The notes below the pieces were generated by a model. It saw nothing but the letters and a program-made list of their open reading frames with translations, had not been told where the DNA came from and made no database searches. Both the position numbers and the translations under genes were made by a program. A DNA stretch of 64,000 nt. Origin: a bacterium. GTDB taxonomy: Bacteria; Hydrothermota; UBA3072; JAPDKE01. The stretch covers positions 1-64,000 of the forward strand of contig JAPDKE010000007.1 in assembly GCA_029258725.1 (NCBI GenBank), in the 5' to 3' direction. Shown here one piece after another: positions 32,672 to 41,980 of this stretch (position 1 is its first letter; every line of letters starts with the position of its first letter).

Positions 32672-34701
32672 CTCCACTCCTCCTCTATTCTTTCTATTGG
32701 TGTTCTCTCCTTTATTTTTCCACCACCATGGAGATAGCATTTTTCAACCGGTTCATTTCCCTCAATAAACACCTCCTCCCTCACCTTTGGACAGTAAGGG
32801 GTTGCAAGCAGTCCTGTCTCCGTGCATATGTATCTTCTAACAATCCCGGGTGGTTCTGGAAAGTCCTGAACCTCTGATGTATCAACCATAGTCCTCATCA
32901 CATCAACCCATATGGGCAATGCACAGGATGCTCCTGTTGCATTCTTCCCTATGGTCTTTGGAACATCAAATCCAACCCAAACACCACAAACAACTCCCGG
33001 AATAAACCCTATGAACCAGGTATCCGTGAAATCGTTTGTGGTCCCCGTCTTTCCTGCCGCAGGATATTTGAATCCAAGCCTTCTTGCATACCTCGCCGTT
33101 CCCTCATCAAAAACACTCTTCATCATGTTTATCACCATGTATGCGGTGCGTTCATCAAGCACCCTTTCCCTTTCATAGTCAAAATGGTATATCTCATTTC
33201 CGTATCTATCCACAACCCTCTTTATAAAGACGGGTTTTACCCTCACCCCATAGTTTGCAATGGTCCCGAATGCATTAACCATTTCAAGCAAGGAAACGGA
33301 AGAAGAACCAAGGGGAAGGGAGAGAACTGGCTGGAGAGGGGAGCGGATTCCGAGTCTTCTTGCGTAGTCTATAACCGTGAAGACACCGACCTCCTTTACA
33401 AGCCTTAAAGAAGCCGTGTTTCTTGAGAGGGCAAGTGCCTTTCTCAATGGAATCCACCCCAGGAAAGAAGAATCAAAGTTTGCAGGGGCATAGATCTTAT
33501 CCTGAATCTGCTCAATTATGGGGGCATCAAGAATGAGGTCCGATGGATTGAAACCATTATCAAGGGCTGCTGTGTAGAGGAAGACCTTGAAGGAGGAACC
33601 GGGCTGTCTTCTTCCCTGAATTGCACGGTTGAACTGGGAGTGTCTTATATCCCTTCCCCCCACCATCGCAAGAACAAACCCTGAATCAGGTTCCATCACA
33701 ACAACAGCAGCCTGAAGATAGGGAGTCATCTCCTTTCCAATGAGGGAATCAGGATACTCACTCTTCGGCTTTATATGATACCACCTCTCTATTCTCTGGA
33801 GGTGAACCTCAACCAAGGAATCCACCACGCGCTGAAGGTCCATGTCCATCGTGGTGTAAACGGAAAATCCCTTTGTGAGATACTCTTTTCCAAAAAGTGA
33901 TACGAGTTCCCTTTTAACCTCCTTAAGGAAGTAGGGGCCGGGGGGTGGCTTTTTCTCCTCCCTTGATACAACACCAAGAGGTGCACGCATTGCCTTTTCT
34001 GCCCTTTCCTCTGTTATATACCCAGCCTCCACCATTGCACGCAAAACCACGTTTCTTCTGCGTTTGGCTCTTATTGAATCCCGGTAAGGAGAATAATAGG
34101 CCGGTCCCTTTGGTATTCCTGCAAGCAGTGCACATTCGGGCAGGGTTAACTCCTTCACCGATTTTCCAAAATAATACCTGCTTGCAGCCTCCACTCCGTA
34201 GTTTCCCGCCCCAAAGTATATCTGGTTGAGGTACATCTCCAGGATTTCCTCCTTGGAGTAATGTCTTTCTATCTTAATGGCAAGGAGAGCCTCCATGAGT
34301 TTTCTTATAAAACTCTTTTCCGGGGTTAAAAAGAGATTCCTGGCAAGTTGCTGGGTTATGGTACTACCTCCCTGAACTATTCTTCTTTTTATTATATTCT
34401 TTATCGCAGCCCTTATTATTGCCTTTAAGTTTATTCCCCAGTGCCGGTAAAAATCCCTGTCCTCAACAGCTATGAATGCGTAGATTAATGTATCGGGAAT
34501 TTCCTTTATGCTCACGGGTATTCTTCTCTCCACATATATCTCATCCACAAGCCTTCCCTTTATGTCGTAAATCCTGGTTGAGAGAGGGGGGGAATAGTAT
34601 TCCAGGGCCCGATAGTCGGGCAGTTCCCTTAAAAGAAACGAGAAAAATCCAAGAAACCCACCTGCCCCAAAGGCAAGAATTCCATAGATTATCCTCTTCA
34701 T
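32668..34701 (-). CDS. Penicillin-binding protein 1A, bifunctional
   Basis: A 677-residue class A enzyme that polymerises and cross-links peptidoglycan. It has an N-terminal membrane anchor (residues 4-24). The GT51 glycosyltransferase motifs are EDRDFYRHWG, GGSTITQQLARNLF and EILEMYLNQIYFG. The transpeptidase has SxxK in PGSSFK, SRN and AGKTGTT. A short C-terminal tail follows. The start is fixed by a promoter 8 bases upstream. It heads an operon with the OmpA-like, ThiI-like and GmhB genes. Confidence 0.95.
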   Translation of the reverse strand: MKRIIYGILAFGAGGFLGFFSFLLRELPDYRALEYYSPPLSTRIYDIKGRLVDEIYVERRIPVSIKEIPDTLIYAFIAVEDRDFYRHWGINLKAIIRAAIKNIIKRRIVQGGSTITQQLARNLFLTPEKSFIRKLMEALLAIKIERHYSKEEILEMYLNQIYFGAGNYGVEAASRYYFGKSVKELTLPECALLAGIPKGPAYYSPYRDSIRAKRRRNVVLRAMVEAGYITEERAEKAMRAPLGVVSREEKKPPPGPYFLKEVKRELVSLFGKEYLTKGFSVYTTMDMDLQRVVDSLVEVHLQRIERWYHIKPKSEYPDSLIGKEMTPYLQAAVVVMEPDSGFVLAMVGGRDIRHSQFNRAIQGRRQPGSSFKVFLYTAALDNGFNPSDLILDAPIIEQIQDKIYAPANFDSSFLGWIPLRKALALSRNTASLRLVKEVGVFTVIDYARRLGIRSPLQPVLSLPLGSSSVSLLEMVNAFGTIANYGVRVKPVFIKRVVDRYGNEIYHFDYERERVLDERTAYMVINMMKSVFDEGTARYARRLGFKYPAAGKTGTTNDFTDTWFIGFIPGVVCGVWVGFDVPKTIGKNATGASCALPIWVDVMRTMVDTSEVQDFPEPPGIVRRYICTETGLLATPYCPKVREEVFIEGNEPVEKCYLHGGGKIKERTPIERIEEEWR

Positions 34702-34709
34702 CCCTTTAG

Positions 34710-34738
34710 AATTTACCCCATATTTCGGATAAAGTCAA
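34710..34738 (-). promoter_or_regulatory. Leaderless-type promoter of the PBP1A operon
   Basis: Minus strand TTGACT (34733-34738), 17-base spacer, TAAATT (34710-34715), then 8 bases (including AAAGGG) to ATG. Confidence 0.7.
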
Positions 34739-34788
34739 TGGATTTATAAAGAGGGGAAACCCGAACCCTGCTGTGGAAGCAATAAGGG

Positions 34789-34816
34789 TTGACTTTTATT
34801 TTTTGAGGAGTATAAA
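34789..34816 (+). promoter_or_regulatory. Leaderless-type promoter of asnS
   Basis: TTGACT (34789-34794), 16-base spacer, TATAAA (34811-34816), then 6 bases to ATG 34823. It diverges from the PBP1A promoter. Confidence 0.75.
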
Positions 34817-34822
34817 AAAGAC

Positions 34823-36112
34823 ATGTGGGTGAGGATTGAAGATATAGGTGAGTACGAGGGCAAAGAGGTTGAGATAAGGGGATGGTTGTTCAACTCCCGT
34901 TCAAGCGGGAAGATACATTTTATTCTTATCAGGGACGGGACCGGAATAATTCAGGGGGTTGTGGTAAAGGGGGAGGTGCCGGATGATGTTTTTGAACTTG
35001 CAGATGAGTTGACCCAGGAGTCCTCCATTATTGTCAGGGGGATTGTGAGAAAGGACCCCAGGGCCCCAGGAGGATACGAGCTTGGAGTAAAGGATATAAA
35101 ACTCGTTCATCTCAGTGAGTCCTATCCCATAACCCCCAAGTCCCATGGAGTTGCATTCCTGATGGAAAGAAGGCACCTCTGGATAAGGTCCAGGAAGCAG
35201 AATGCTATTCTCAGGATAAGGGCAGAGGTTGTAAATGCTGCAAGGGAATTTCTGAATAAAGAGGGATTTTTACTTGTTGATGCTCCCATATTTACCCCCT
35301 CTGCTTGTGAGGGAACGACAACCCTTTTTGAGGTTGATTATTTTGGAAGGCCTGCTTATCTTTCTCAGAGTGGGCAGTTATACATGGAGGCTGCCTGCAT
35401 GGCATTTGGGAAGGTTTACTGCCTTGGTCCGTGCTTCAGGGCGGAGAAGTCAAAAACAAGAAGACATCTTACGGAGTTCTGGCAGATTGAGCCTGAGATT
35501 GCCTATGCGGATATAAATGATGCAATGGAGGTTGCAGAGAGACTTGTTGCCTGTGTGGTCGAAAGGGTGCTTGAGAGAAGAAAAAGGGAACTTGAAATGC
35601 TGGAGAGGAATACAGAAGTGCTTGAAAAAATAAAGGTTCCGTTTCCCAGAATATCATATGATGAGGCAGTAAAGATTTTGAAGGAAAAGGGAATGGATAT
35701 TGAATGGGGGGAGGATTTTGGTGCTCCACATGAGACTGAACTTGCAAATTCCTTCTCTTCTCCTTTCTTTGTGCATCGTTATCCTAAAAAAATAAAGGCA
35801 TTCTACATGAAGGAGGACCCTGACAATCCGGAACTTTCTCTTTCCTTTGACATGCTTGCTCCTGAGGGGTATGGAGAAATAATTGGGGGAGGGCAGAGGG
35901 AAGAGAGGCTGGAAAAACTGAAAGAGAGTATCAAAAGGCATAACCTTCCTGAAAGTGCTTTTGAGTGGTATCTTGACCTGAGAAGATATGGAACCGTTCC
36001 CCATGCAGGATTTGGGCTCGGAATAGAAAGAACTGTTGCGTGGATATGCGGTATCCACCACGTTCGTGAGGCTATTCCATTTCCCAGGATGCTTGATACC
36101 CTTTATCCCTGA
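34823..36112 (+). CDS. asnS: Asparaginyl-tRNA synthetase
   Basis: A 429-residue class IIb synthetase. The N-terminal OB-fold anticodon-binding domain ([20 protein letters not shown]) covers about residues 1-100. Class II motifs are FREKEGF-like [22 protein letters not shown] (motif 1), [17 protein letters not shown] (motif 2) and [15 protein letters not shown] (motif 3). The [20 protein letters not shown] region supports AsnRS over AspRS. The C-terminal end overlaps the convergent bioY gene by 10 bases. Confidence 0.95.
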   Translation: MWVRIEDIGEYEGKEVEIRGWLFNSRSSGKIHFILIRDGTGIIQGVVVKGEVPDDVFELADELTQESSIIVRGIVRKDPRAPGGYELGVKDIKLVHLSESYPITPKSHGVAFLMERRHLWIRSRKQNAILRIRAEVVNAAREFLNKEGFLLVDAPIFTPSACEGTTTLFEVDYFGRPAYLSQSGQLYMEAACMAFGKVYCLGPCFRAEKSKTRRHLTEFWQIEPEIAYADINDAMEVAERLVACVVERVLERRKRELEMLERNTEVLEKIKVPFPRISYDEAVKILKEKGMDIEWGEDFGAPHETELANSFSSPFFVHRYPKKIKAFYMKEDPDNPELSLSFDMLAPEGYGEIIGGGQREERLEKLKESIKRHNLPESAFEWYLDLRRYGTVPHAGFGLGIERTVAWICGIHHVREAIPFPRMLDTLYP

Positions 36113-36705
36113 GGCTTTCTTATTTTCCCTTTTAAAATCAGAGCACCGCAGATGGAGACAAATACTGCCTTTAAGATATCTCCTGGAATGAAGGGAAGGG
36201 TTCCGAGAACAAACAATTCATGCAGGGATGGTATGGTTCCTCTTGTGTGGTAAATCCACATTTTGAGATACAGGAGTCCAGGAAGGTGTATGAGGAAAAA
36301 GTTGGCAAAGAGAATCATACATAAAAGAAAGAAAAAGTTTTTCTTTTTACATCTTTCACTTATGTGCCCCACCCAGAGGGATGCCAGGATGAATCCTGCA
36401 AGATAACCCATGGTGGGTCCTGTAAGGATATTTATTCCTCCTTTAAACCCGGAAAACCACGGGATTCCCAGAATTCCAAGGATGACATAGATTAACTGAC
36501 TCACACCTCCCCACATCTTTCCCAGAACAATTCCCGAAAGTAATACTGCAAAAGTCTGTCCGGTAACAGGAACGGGTGTCCAGGGCAATGGAATTCTTAT
36601 CTGTGCAAAAAGTCCGGTTATGCATGCGAAAAGGAAAGAAAAGGAAAGTTTCCAGGAGATGGAAAGGGAGTCCTTCCATGCAAGGGCATCATACTTTACC
36701 TTCAT
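36103..36705 (-). CDS. bioY: BioY-type biotin transporter (ECF S component)
   Basis: A 200-residue membrane protein with about six hydrophobic segments. The motif [20 protein letters not shown] and the later [17 protein letters not shown] are characteristic of BioY, the substrate-binding part of biotin ECF transporters. It follows two ECF-type ATPase genes; the transmembrane EcfT is not in the cluster, though BioY can work with a shared EcfT module or alone. The start follows GGAGGAG and overlaps the second ATPase gene by 17 bases. Confidence 0.92.
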   Translation of the reverse strand: MKVKYDALAWKDSLSISWKLSFSFLFACITGLFAQIRIPLPWTPVPVTGQTFAVLLSGIVLGKMWGGVSQLIYVILGILGIPWFSGFKGGINILTGPTMGYLAGFILASLWVGHISERCKKKNFFFLLCMILFANFFLIHLPGLLYLKMWIYHTRGTIPSLHELFVLGTLPFIPGDILKAVFVSICGALILKGKIRKPQG

Positions 36706-37501
36706 TTCTCCTCCTTTCCAGTCTTTCTTTTATTGCCTCTGTAAGTTCGCTTATTCTCTTTACACTTCTTGGTATTCTTATCCCGTGTCTTTCTAAGTGA
36801 AGAATAAAGTATGGAACTATGGGCAGTTCCACTCCACTTTCCTCCACGATTTTCCAGGGGATGGTTTCCGGCGCTCCTGTTAAAATCACGGAACCTTCTT
36901 TCATGAGAACGAGTTCGTCGGTGAGATCAAGGACTGGAGAAAGATCATGTGTAATGAGAATTACGGTCTTTTTTTCTTTCAGAATATAGAGCACATCCTT
37001 CAATTTTTTGATATTTTCCCAGTCAAGGGCTGAGAAGGGTTCGTCGAGTATGAGCCAGTCCGGTTCAAAGGATAAAACCGACGCCAGAGCGACGAGTCTT
37101 TTTTCCCCGCAGGAAAGTTTATAGGGAGGCAACTTCATGAGTTCAGGAGGAATGGATAAAAGCGAAGTAACTTCCTCTATTCTTTCTCTTTCATGGGGTA
37201 GGGAGAAGTTCCTTATACCGTATGCAATCTCATCATAAACCGTGTCGCAGAAAAACATCCTTTCAGGAAACTGAAGTAGAAATCCCATTCTTTCCTGGAG
37301 GTTTTTCACATTTCCCCTTGGGTATATAATCTCACCTGTGGAGGGATGAATAAACCCCTTTATCACACATCCGAGGGTCGTCTTTCCTGCCCCTGAGGGA
37401 CCTGTAATTGTATAAAACTTTCCCTCCTCAAAAGAGAGATTTATGTTTTTTAAAATCCTTTTCTCATTTCTGTAAACCTCCACTCCCTTGAGTATAAGCA
37501 T
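36689..37501 (-). CDS. ECF transporter ATPase, second copy
   Basis: A 270-residue ABC ATPase. Walker A is GPSGAGKTTLG, the signature is LSCGEKR (one substitution from LSGGE), and Walker B is WLILDEPFSAL followed by the H-loop ITHD. It is similar to EcfA/CbiO proteins, which power vitamin uptake with a substrate-binding S protein. It overlaps the first ATPase gene by 38 bases; GGTGGTG precedes the ATG. Together with the first ATPase it would form the EcfA-EcfA' heterodimer. Confidence 0.92.
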   Translation of the reverse strand: MLILKGVEVYRNEKRILKNINLSFEEGKFYTITGPSGAGKTTLGCVIKGFIHPSTGEIIYPRGNVKNLQERMGFLLQFPERMFFCDTVYDEIAYGIRNFSLPHERERIEEVTSLLSIPPELMKLPPYKLSCGEKRLVALASVLSFEPDWLILDEPFSALDWENIKKLKDVLYILKEKKTVILITHDLSPVLDLTDELVLMKEGSVILTGAPETIPWKIVEESGVELPIVPYFILHLERHGIRIPRSVKRISELTEAIKERLERRRNEGKV

Positions 37502-38225
37502 TCACCACCCCTTTCAGAATCTCATCTCTTCTCCATGCATTTATCTCGATTCCCATCTCTTTAAGAAATGAAACAAACAGGACCTCGTCCGTTCTTAAAA
37601 GCCCCCTTTCAAGCATTTCCTCTGTTTTTCCTTCGTAAACAATTTTTCCTTCTTCCATCACATAGACCTTTTCAGCATAAACAACCTCGGAAAAATCCTG
37701 GGTTATTATCATGATTCCTCCGGGATACTCCTCCCACACCTTATAGACTTTCCTCTTCCATTCTGCATCAAGGAAAGAGGTTGCCTCATCAAATATCAAA
37801 AAATCAGGCTCCATCACAAGAATTGATGCAACCGCCATTATCTGGAGTTCTCCTCCTGAAAGGGTGAAGGGATTCCGGGAGAAAAAAGGCTCTATTCCCA
37901 GCTTCTCCTTAACCTTTTCTATTCTCTCCTCCACTTCCTCCCGCGAAAGCCCCATGTTCTCAAGCCCGAACGAAATTTCCTCCTCACAGTTGAGGGTTAC
38001 GAACTGGGTTTCTGGCTCCTGAAATACAATTCCGACTCTCCCCTCCATAATAACCTCTCCACGCGAAGGAGCAATGAGTCCTGCAATCACTGAAGCAAGG
38101 GTGGTTTTTCCGCATCCATTTCTTCCCAGGAGTGCAATTCTTTCCCCTTTTCTCCAGGTAAAGTTAACATTCTTTAAGATAAATTTCCCGTTTTTCTCAA
38201 TGGATACATCCCGCAGGACAATCAA
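37464..38225 (-). CDS. ECF transporter ATPase, first copy
   Basis: A 253-residue ABC ATPase with Walker A GRNGCGKTTLA, the Q-loop FQEPETQF, signature LSGGELQ and Walker B FLIFDEATSF. The H-loop is changed: ITQD replaces ITHD. The start is TTG after a GAGGAAAAG site. With BioY and the second ATPase it forms a biotin-type ECF module lacking EcfT. The missing H-loop His suggests an asymmetric heterodimer. Confidence 0.92.
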   Translation of the reverse strand: MIVLRDVSIEKNGKFILKNVNFTWRKGERIALLGRNGCGKTTLASVIAGLIAPSRGEVIMEGRVGIVFQEPETQFVTLNCEEEISFGLENMGLSREEVEERIEKVKEKLGIEPFFSRNPFTLSGGELQIMAVASILVMEPDFLIFDEATSFLDAEWKRKVYKVWEEYPGGIMIITQDFSEVVYAEKVYVMEEGKIVYEGKTEEMLERGLLRTDEVLFVSFLKEMGIEINAWRRDEILKGVVNAYTQGSGGLQK

Positions 38226-38232
38226 CTTTTCC

Positions 38233-39135
38233 TCAATAGGTGGTTGGGGAAAGGTCCAGATAGTGATAGGGATTTACAGGTTTTCCAAGGACCCTCACTT
38301 CGTAATGCAGATGGGGACCGGTTGTCAATCCTGAAGAACCTATATAGCCTATGACCTGCCCTCTCCTCACCCTCTGCCCTTTTCTCACAACATAACTCCT
38401 GAGATGTGCATATCTTGTCTTGTATCCATATCCATGGTTTATCTCAACCGTGTGTCCATATCCTCCCTTCCAGCCAACAAAACACACGACTCCATCTGCT
38501 GTGGCGTATACCGGGGTCCCGGGGAGATTTGCAATATCAAGTCCTCTGTGGAACTCTCTCTTTCCTGTTACAGGATGTATTCTGTAACCGAAGGATGAAG
38601 TTATTCTTCCGGTTGTTGGCCATATGGAGGGGGTGTGAGAAAGAAGGCTCTCCCTCTCTCTGATTTTTTTCTCCACCTCTCCAAGTTTCTCTTTATCAAA
38701 CGAAACAAGTGCAGAGATAGAAGTTATTTCTTCATCGAGTTTCCATACCTTCTGGTTAAGAGAGGGATCGGAATAAAGAGGTGTTGGAGCGCGTCCACCG
38801 GTTCCCATCTCAAATTCCTCCGGAGGGAGCAGCTCAAGGTTTACATAAAGCCTTCCTGTCTGAATAAATTCAGCGAGGGACCCGATTCTATCCTTGAGTT
38901 CGGAGATTTTCCTTTCAACTAAACGCAATCTGTGGAGAAGAGCATGCCTTTTTGTATGAACATAAATAACCTTGCTGAGAAGCGCCCTCTGACGATACCC
39001 CTCCATTCCAACATAAAGAAATGCACTGAAAAATATTATAAGTGCGGAAAGGAAAATCCACCTTCCCCTTTCCGTAAAAACAAATCCCACAACGGGTCTC
39101 TCCTCCCTGAGGATGAGAACACTCCACTTTCTCAT
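38233..39135 (-). CDS. M23 (LytM) zinc endopeptidase, membrane anchored
   Basis: A 300-residue protein. It has an N-terminal membrane segment (about residues 30-50), a coiled coil to about residue 170, and a C-terminal LytM domain (about 185-285) with zinc ligands HxxxD in FHRGLDIAN and HxH in GPHLHYEV. It cleaves peptidoglycan cross-links or activates amidases. ATG 39135 was chosen because a full promoter lies 9 bases upstream; the longer frame runs back through the promoter. It heads the operon with the ECF genes. Confidence 0.9.
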   Translation of the reverse strand: MRKWSVLILREERPVVGFVFTERGRWIFLSALIIFFSAFLYVGMEGYRQRALLSKVIYVHTKRHALLHRLRLVERKISELKDRIGSLAEFIQTGRLYVNLELLPPEEFEMGTGGRAPTPLYSDPSLNQKVWKLDEEITSISALVSFDKEKLGEVEKKIRERESLLSHTPSIWPTTGRITSSFGYRIHPVTGKREFHRGLDIANLPGTPVYATADGVVCFVGWKGGYGHTVEINHGYGYKTRYAHLRSYVVRKGQRVRRGQVIGYIGSSGLTTGPHLHYEVRVLGKPVNPYHYLDLSPTTY

Positions 39136-39144
39136 TGCATCTCT

Positions 39145-39173
39145 ATCATATATGAAAAAATAAAAATTGTCAA
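39145..39173 (-). promoter_or_regulatory. Near-leaderless promoter of the M23-ECF-bioY operon
   Basis: Minus strand TTGACA (39168-39173), 17-base spacer, TATGAT (39145-39150), then 9 bases to ATG. Nearly perfect consensus. Confidence 0.8.
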
Positions 39174-39517
39174 GGCTGCGATTTTCCTCCATTATCTCTT
39201 GTGGACTTTTTATCCTTGGTTAAAATAAAGTCGATGTGCGTATGTTTTCGCAGAAACTTACCCTTTATCAACCCATGAAAGGCCTCAGCATCTTGTTCTT
39301 GTTCTCCATACAGCCTTCTCAGAAAATAGCATAATGCTCCTTCCAGGAAAAATACTGGATGCGAGGTGAGGTGATTAAAAACCCTGATTATCATTCGCAC
39401 AGGTTATCCACCATAGAACCTCGTCTTTCTTTTCCCAAAAAGACATGATTTGGTATCTTCTGTCTCAAAGTGAAAATTAATCCCTTTGAGGAAGAGTATT
39501 TTTGAGGTAAATCGCCC
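39174..39517. other. Intergenic region without a confident gene
   Basis: About 340 bases lie between the divergent promoters. A minus-strand frame (39170-39400, 76 codons, GTG start) is open but has no ribosome site or promoter, and it runs across the M23 promoter, so I do not call it; it may be a remnant. No RNA gene or strong hairpin is visible. Confidence 0.4.
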
Positions 39518-39546
39518 TTGTCAAATCCTTTTTAATTTTGTAAAAT
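39518..39546 (+). promoter_or_regulatory. Leaderless-type promoter of lepA
   Basis: TTGTCA (39518-39523), 17-base spacer, TAAAAT (39541-39546), then 6 bases to the GTG start of lepA. Confidence 0.75.
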
Positions 39547-39552
39547 AAACCC

Positions 39553-41328
39553 GTGGAGCATATAAGGAACTTCTCAATAATAGCGCACATTGACCACGGG
39601 AAATCAACCCTTGCGGATAGGTTCCTGGAAATAACAGGAACCGTCCCAAGGGATAAGTTGCGTGAACAGTTCCTGGATTCAATGGACCTGGAAAGGGAGC
39701 ACGGGGTTACGATAAAGGCACATCCCGTGAGGATGGAATACAGAGGATATGTCCTCAACCTGCTTGATACACCAGGACATGTTGACTTCTCCTACGAGGT
39801 CTCCCGCTCCATTGCCTCATGCGAGGGAGCCGTCCTTCTTGTGGATGCAACCCAGGGAGTTGAGGCACAGACCGTAACCCACTACGAACTTGCAAAAGAA
39901 CACGGACTTGTAATAATTCCGGTTATTAACAAAATAGACCTCCCCAACGCAGACTTTGAAAATGTTGCAGAGGAAATAATAGAACTCACAGGATGCGACC
40001 TTGAGGATATCATTCTCATTTCTGCAAAGGAGGGAATTGGGATAGAGGAACTGATTGATGCCGTTATTGAAAGAATACCTCCACCGCGCGGTGAACCCGA
40101 TGCCCCTCTCCGTGCCCTCATATTTGACTCAATTTACGATGACTACAGGGGTGCCGTTCCATATGTGAGGATATTTGACGGGGAGATAAGACCCGGAATG
40201 AAGATAAAACTGTTCTCAACGGGCAGGGAATACGAGGTTATGGAGGTTGGATACTTCAGACCCCAGAGGGTACGTGCAGATGCCTTGAAAACAGGTGAGG
40301 TTGGATGGGTAATTGCAGGGATAAAGTCAATAAGGGATACAAGGGTTGGAGATACGATAACCGATGCAAAAAACCCGGCAGAGCGTCCCCTTCCAGGATA
40401 CAGGGAAGTAAAGCCCATGGTGTTCAGCGGGATATATCCATCCCGGGGAGAGGACTTTGAGGCACTTGGAAAGGCTCTTGAAAAACTTAAACTCAACGAT
40501 GCATCCCTTACCTTCCAGATAGAGCAGTCCGCCCTTGGATTTGGATACAGGTGCGGTTTCCTGGGATTGTTTCACATGGAGATAGTTGAGGAAAGGATTG
40601 AAAGGGAATACAGCATCCCTATAATTGCAACAACCCCGAATGTGAGATACCGGGTGAAGACGAAGAAGGGGGAGGTTTTTGAGATAGAAAACCCGGCAAA
40701 GTTTCCACCGATGGGAGATATAGAGGCGATAGAGGAGCCCATTGTTCGTGGAGAGATAATAACTCCTGACGAATACCTGGGAGGAATATTCAAACTGTGT
40801 GAGGAGAAAAGGGGAAAGCAGTTGTCAATGGAGTACATGCCCGGAAGAAGGGTTGCACTCAGGTATGAGTTTCCCCTTGCAGAAATTCTCTTTGACTTCC
40901 ACGACAAACTCAAATCCGTGAGCAGGGGATATGCATCCTTTGACTATGAGTTTTATGGATACAGGGAAAACGACCTTGTCAAAATAGACATACTCCTCAA
41001 TGGAAAACCCGTTGATGCCCTTTCCTTTATCGTCCACCGGGAAAAGGCATATCATACCTCCCTTAAGGTTGTGAGAAAACTTAAAGAGGTAATCCCAAGG
41101 CAGCTATTTGAGGTTGCAATCCAGGCAGCGATTGGTAAGAGGGTTATAGCAAGGGCAACGATAAAGCCTTACAGGAAGGATGTAACTGCAAAGTGCTACG
41201 GGGGAGATGTGACAAGGAAGAGGAAACTGCTGGAAAAACAGAAGGAAGGAAAGAAAAGAATGAAAAAGATAGGGCACGTTGATGTCCCGGAGGAGGCATT
41301 CCTTGCGGTTCTCAAGATTGAAAGGTGA
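39553..41328 (+). CDS. lepA: Elongation factor 4 (LepA)
   Basis: A 591-residue translational GTPase that acts on stalled or misassembled ribosomes. The G1 motif is AHIDHGKST (residues about 10-18), G3 is DTPGH and G4 is NKID. The C-terminal LepA-specific domain has [23 protein letters not shown]. The start is GTG, six bases after a -10 box. The gene overlaps the signal peptidase gene downstream. Confidence 0.97.
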   Translation: MEHIRNFSIIAHIDHGKSTLADRFLEITGTVPRDKLREQFLDSMDLEREHGVTIKAHPVRMEYRGYVLNLLDTPGHVDFSYEVSRSIASCEGAVLLVDATQGVEAQTVTHYELAKEHGLVIIPVINKIDLPNADFENVAEEIIELTGCDLEDIILISAKEGIGIEELIDAVIERIPPPRGEPDAPLRALIFDSIYDDYRGAVPYVRIFDGEIRPGMKIKLFSTGREYEVMEVGYFRPQRVRADALKTGEVGWVIAGIKSIRDTRVGDTITDAKNPAERPLPGYREVKPMVFSGIYPSRGEDFEALGKALEKLKLNDASLTFQIEQSALGFGYRCGFLGLFHMEIVEERIEREYSIPIIATTPNVRYRVKTKKGEVFEIENPAKFPPMGDIEAIEEPIVRGEIITPDEYLGGIFKLCEEKRGKQLSMEYMPGRRVALRYEFPLAEILFDFHDKLKSVSRGYASFDYEFYGYRENDLVKIDILLNGKPVDALSFIVHREKAYHTSLKVVRKLKEVIPRQLFEVAIQAAIGKRVIARATIKPYRKDVTAKCYGGDVTRKRKLLEKQKEGKKRMKKIGHVDVPEEAFLAVLKIER

Positions 41329-41971
41329 GATTGCAGGATACGCAAGGGCAATCCTTCTCATTCTTTTTCTCAGAGGATTTGTGATTCAGGCTTTCAGGGT
41401 TCCGACGGGCTCCATGGAGGATACAATACTCATAGGAGACTTTCTTCTTGTGAACCGCCTCTCATACGGAATAAGAATTCCCTTCACAACCCGCTTCCTC
41501 TGGATGTACCGCACGCCAAAGAAAGGAGAGATAGTTATCTTCACAAATCCATACGGAGGAGAGAACTTTGTTAAAAGATGCGTTGGATTGCCCGGGGATA
41601 CAATAGAGATAAAACACAAGATACTGTATGTTAACGGGAAACCCCAGGAGGAACCGTATGTCTCCCACAGGGACCCTGTGGAATATCCGCCACTTGCCAT
41701 TCCACCCTCCATCTATCAAAAGGAATGGGAAAAAGGAAGTTTCAGGAATGCCGGGGGATACGTGAGGGACAACTTTGGACCTGTTGTGGTCCCGGAGGGG
41801 ACAATTTTTGTCATGGGAGACAACAGGGACAACTCATGGGATTCAAGATTTATGGGCCCCATTCCTTTAAGATACATCGTGGGGACACCTCTCTTTATCT
41901 ACTGGTCATGGAATCCTTCCTCTTCCTTTCCCGGTATAAGGTGGGAGAGAATAGGGAGGAGTATAAGATAA
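41303..41971 (+). CDS. lepB: Signal peptidase I
   Basis: A 222-residue membrane protease that removes Sec signal peptides. One N-terminal membrane helix is present (about residues 12-30). The catalytic Ser is in [12 protein letters not shown], the Lys in [13 protein letters not shown], and [17 protein letters not shown] is box E. TTG 41303 is preferred because GGAGGAGG lies 5 bases upstream; an ATG at 41282 is an alternative. Both lie inside the end of lepA. Confidence 0.92.
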   Translation: MRFSRLKGEIAGYARAILLILFLRGFVIQAFRVPTGSMEDTILIGDFLLVNRLSYGIRIPFTTRFLWMYRTPKKGEIVIFTNPYGGENFVKRCVGLPGDTIEIKHKILYVNGKPQEEPYVSHRDPVEYPPLAIPPSIYQKEWEKGSFRNAGGYVRDNFGPVVVPEGTIFVMGDNRDNSWDSRFMGPIPLRYIVGTPLFIYWSWNPSSSFPGIRWERIGRSIR

Positions 41972-41980
41972 GGAGGAATT

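Noticed and set aside
39170-39400. 76-codon minus-strand open frame between the M23 peptidase and lepA genes
   Set aside because: No ribosome site, and it runs over the M23 promoter. It could be a remnant but there is no recognisable domain.
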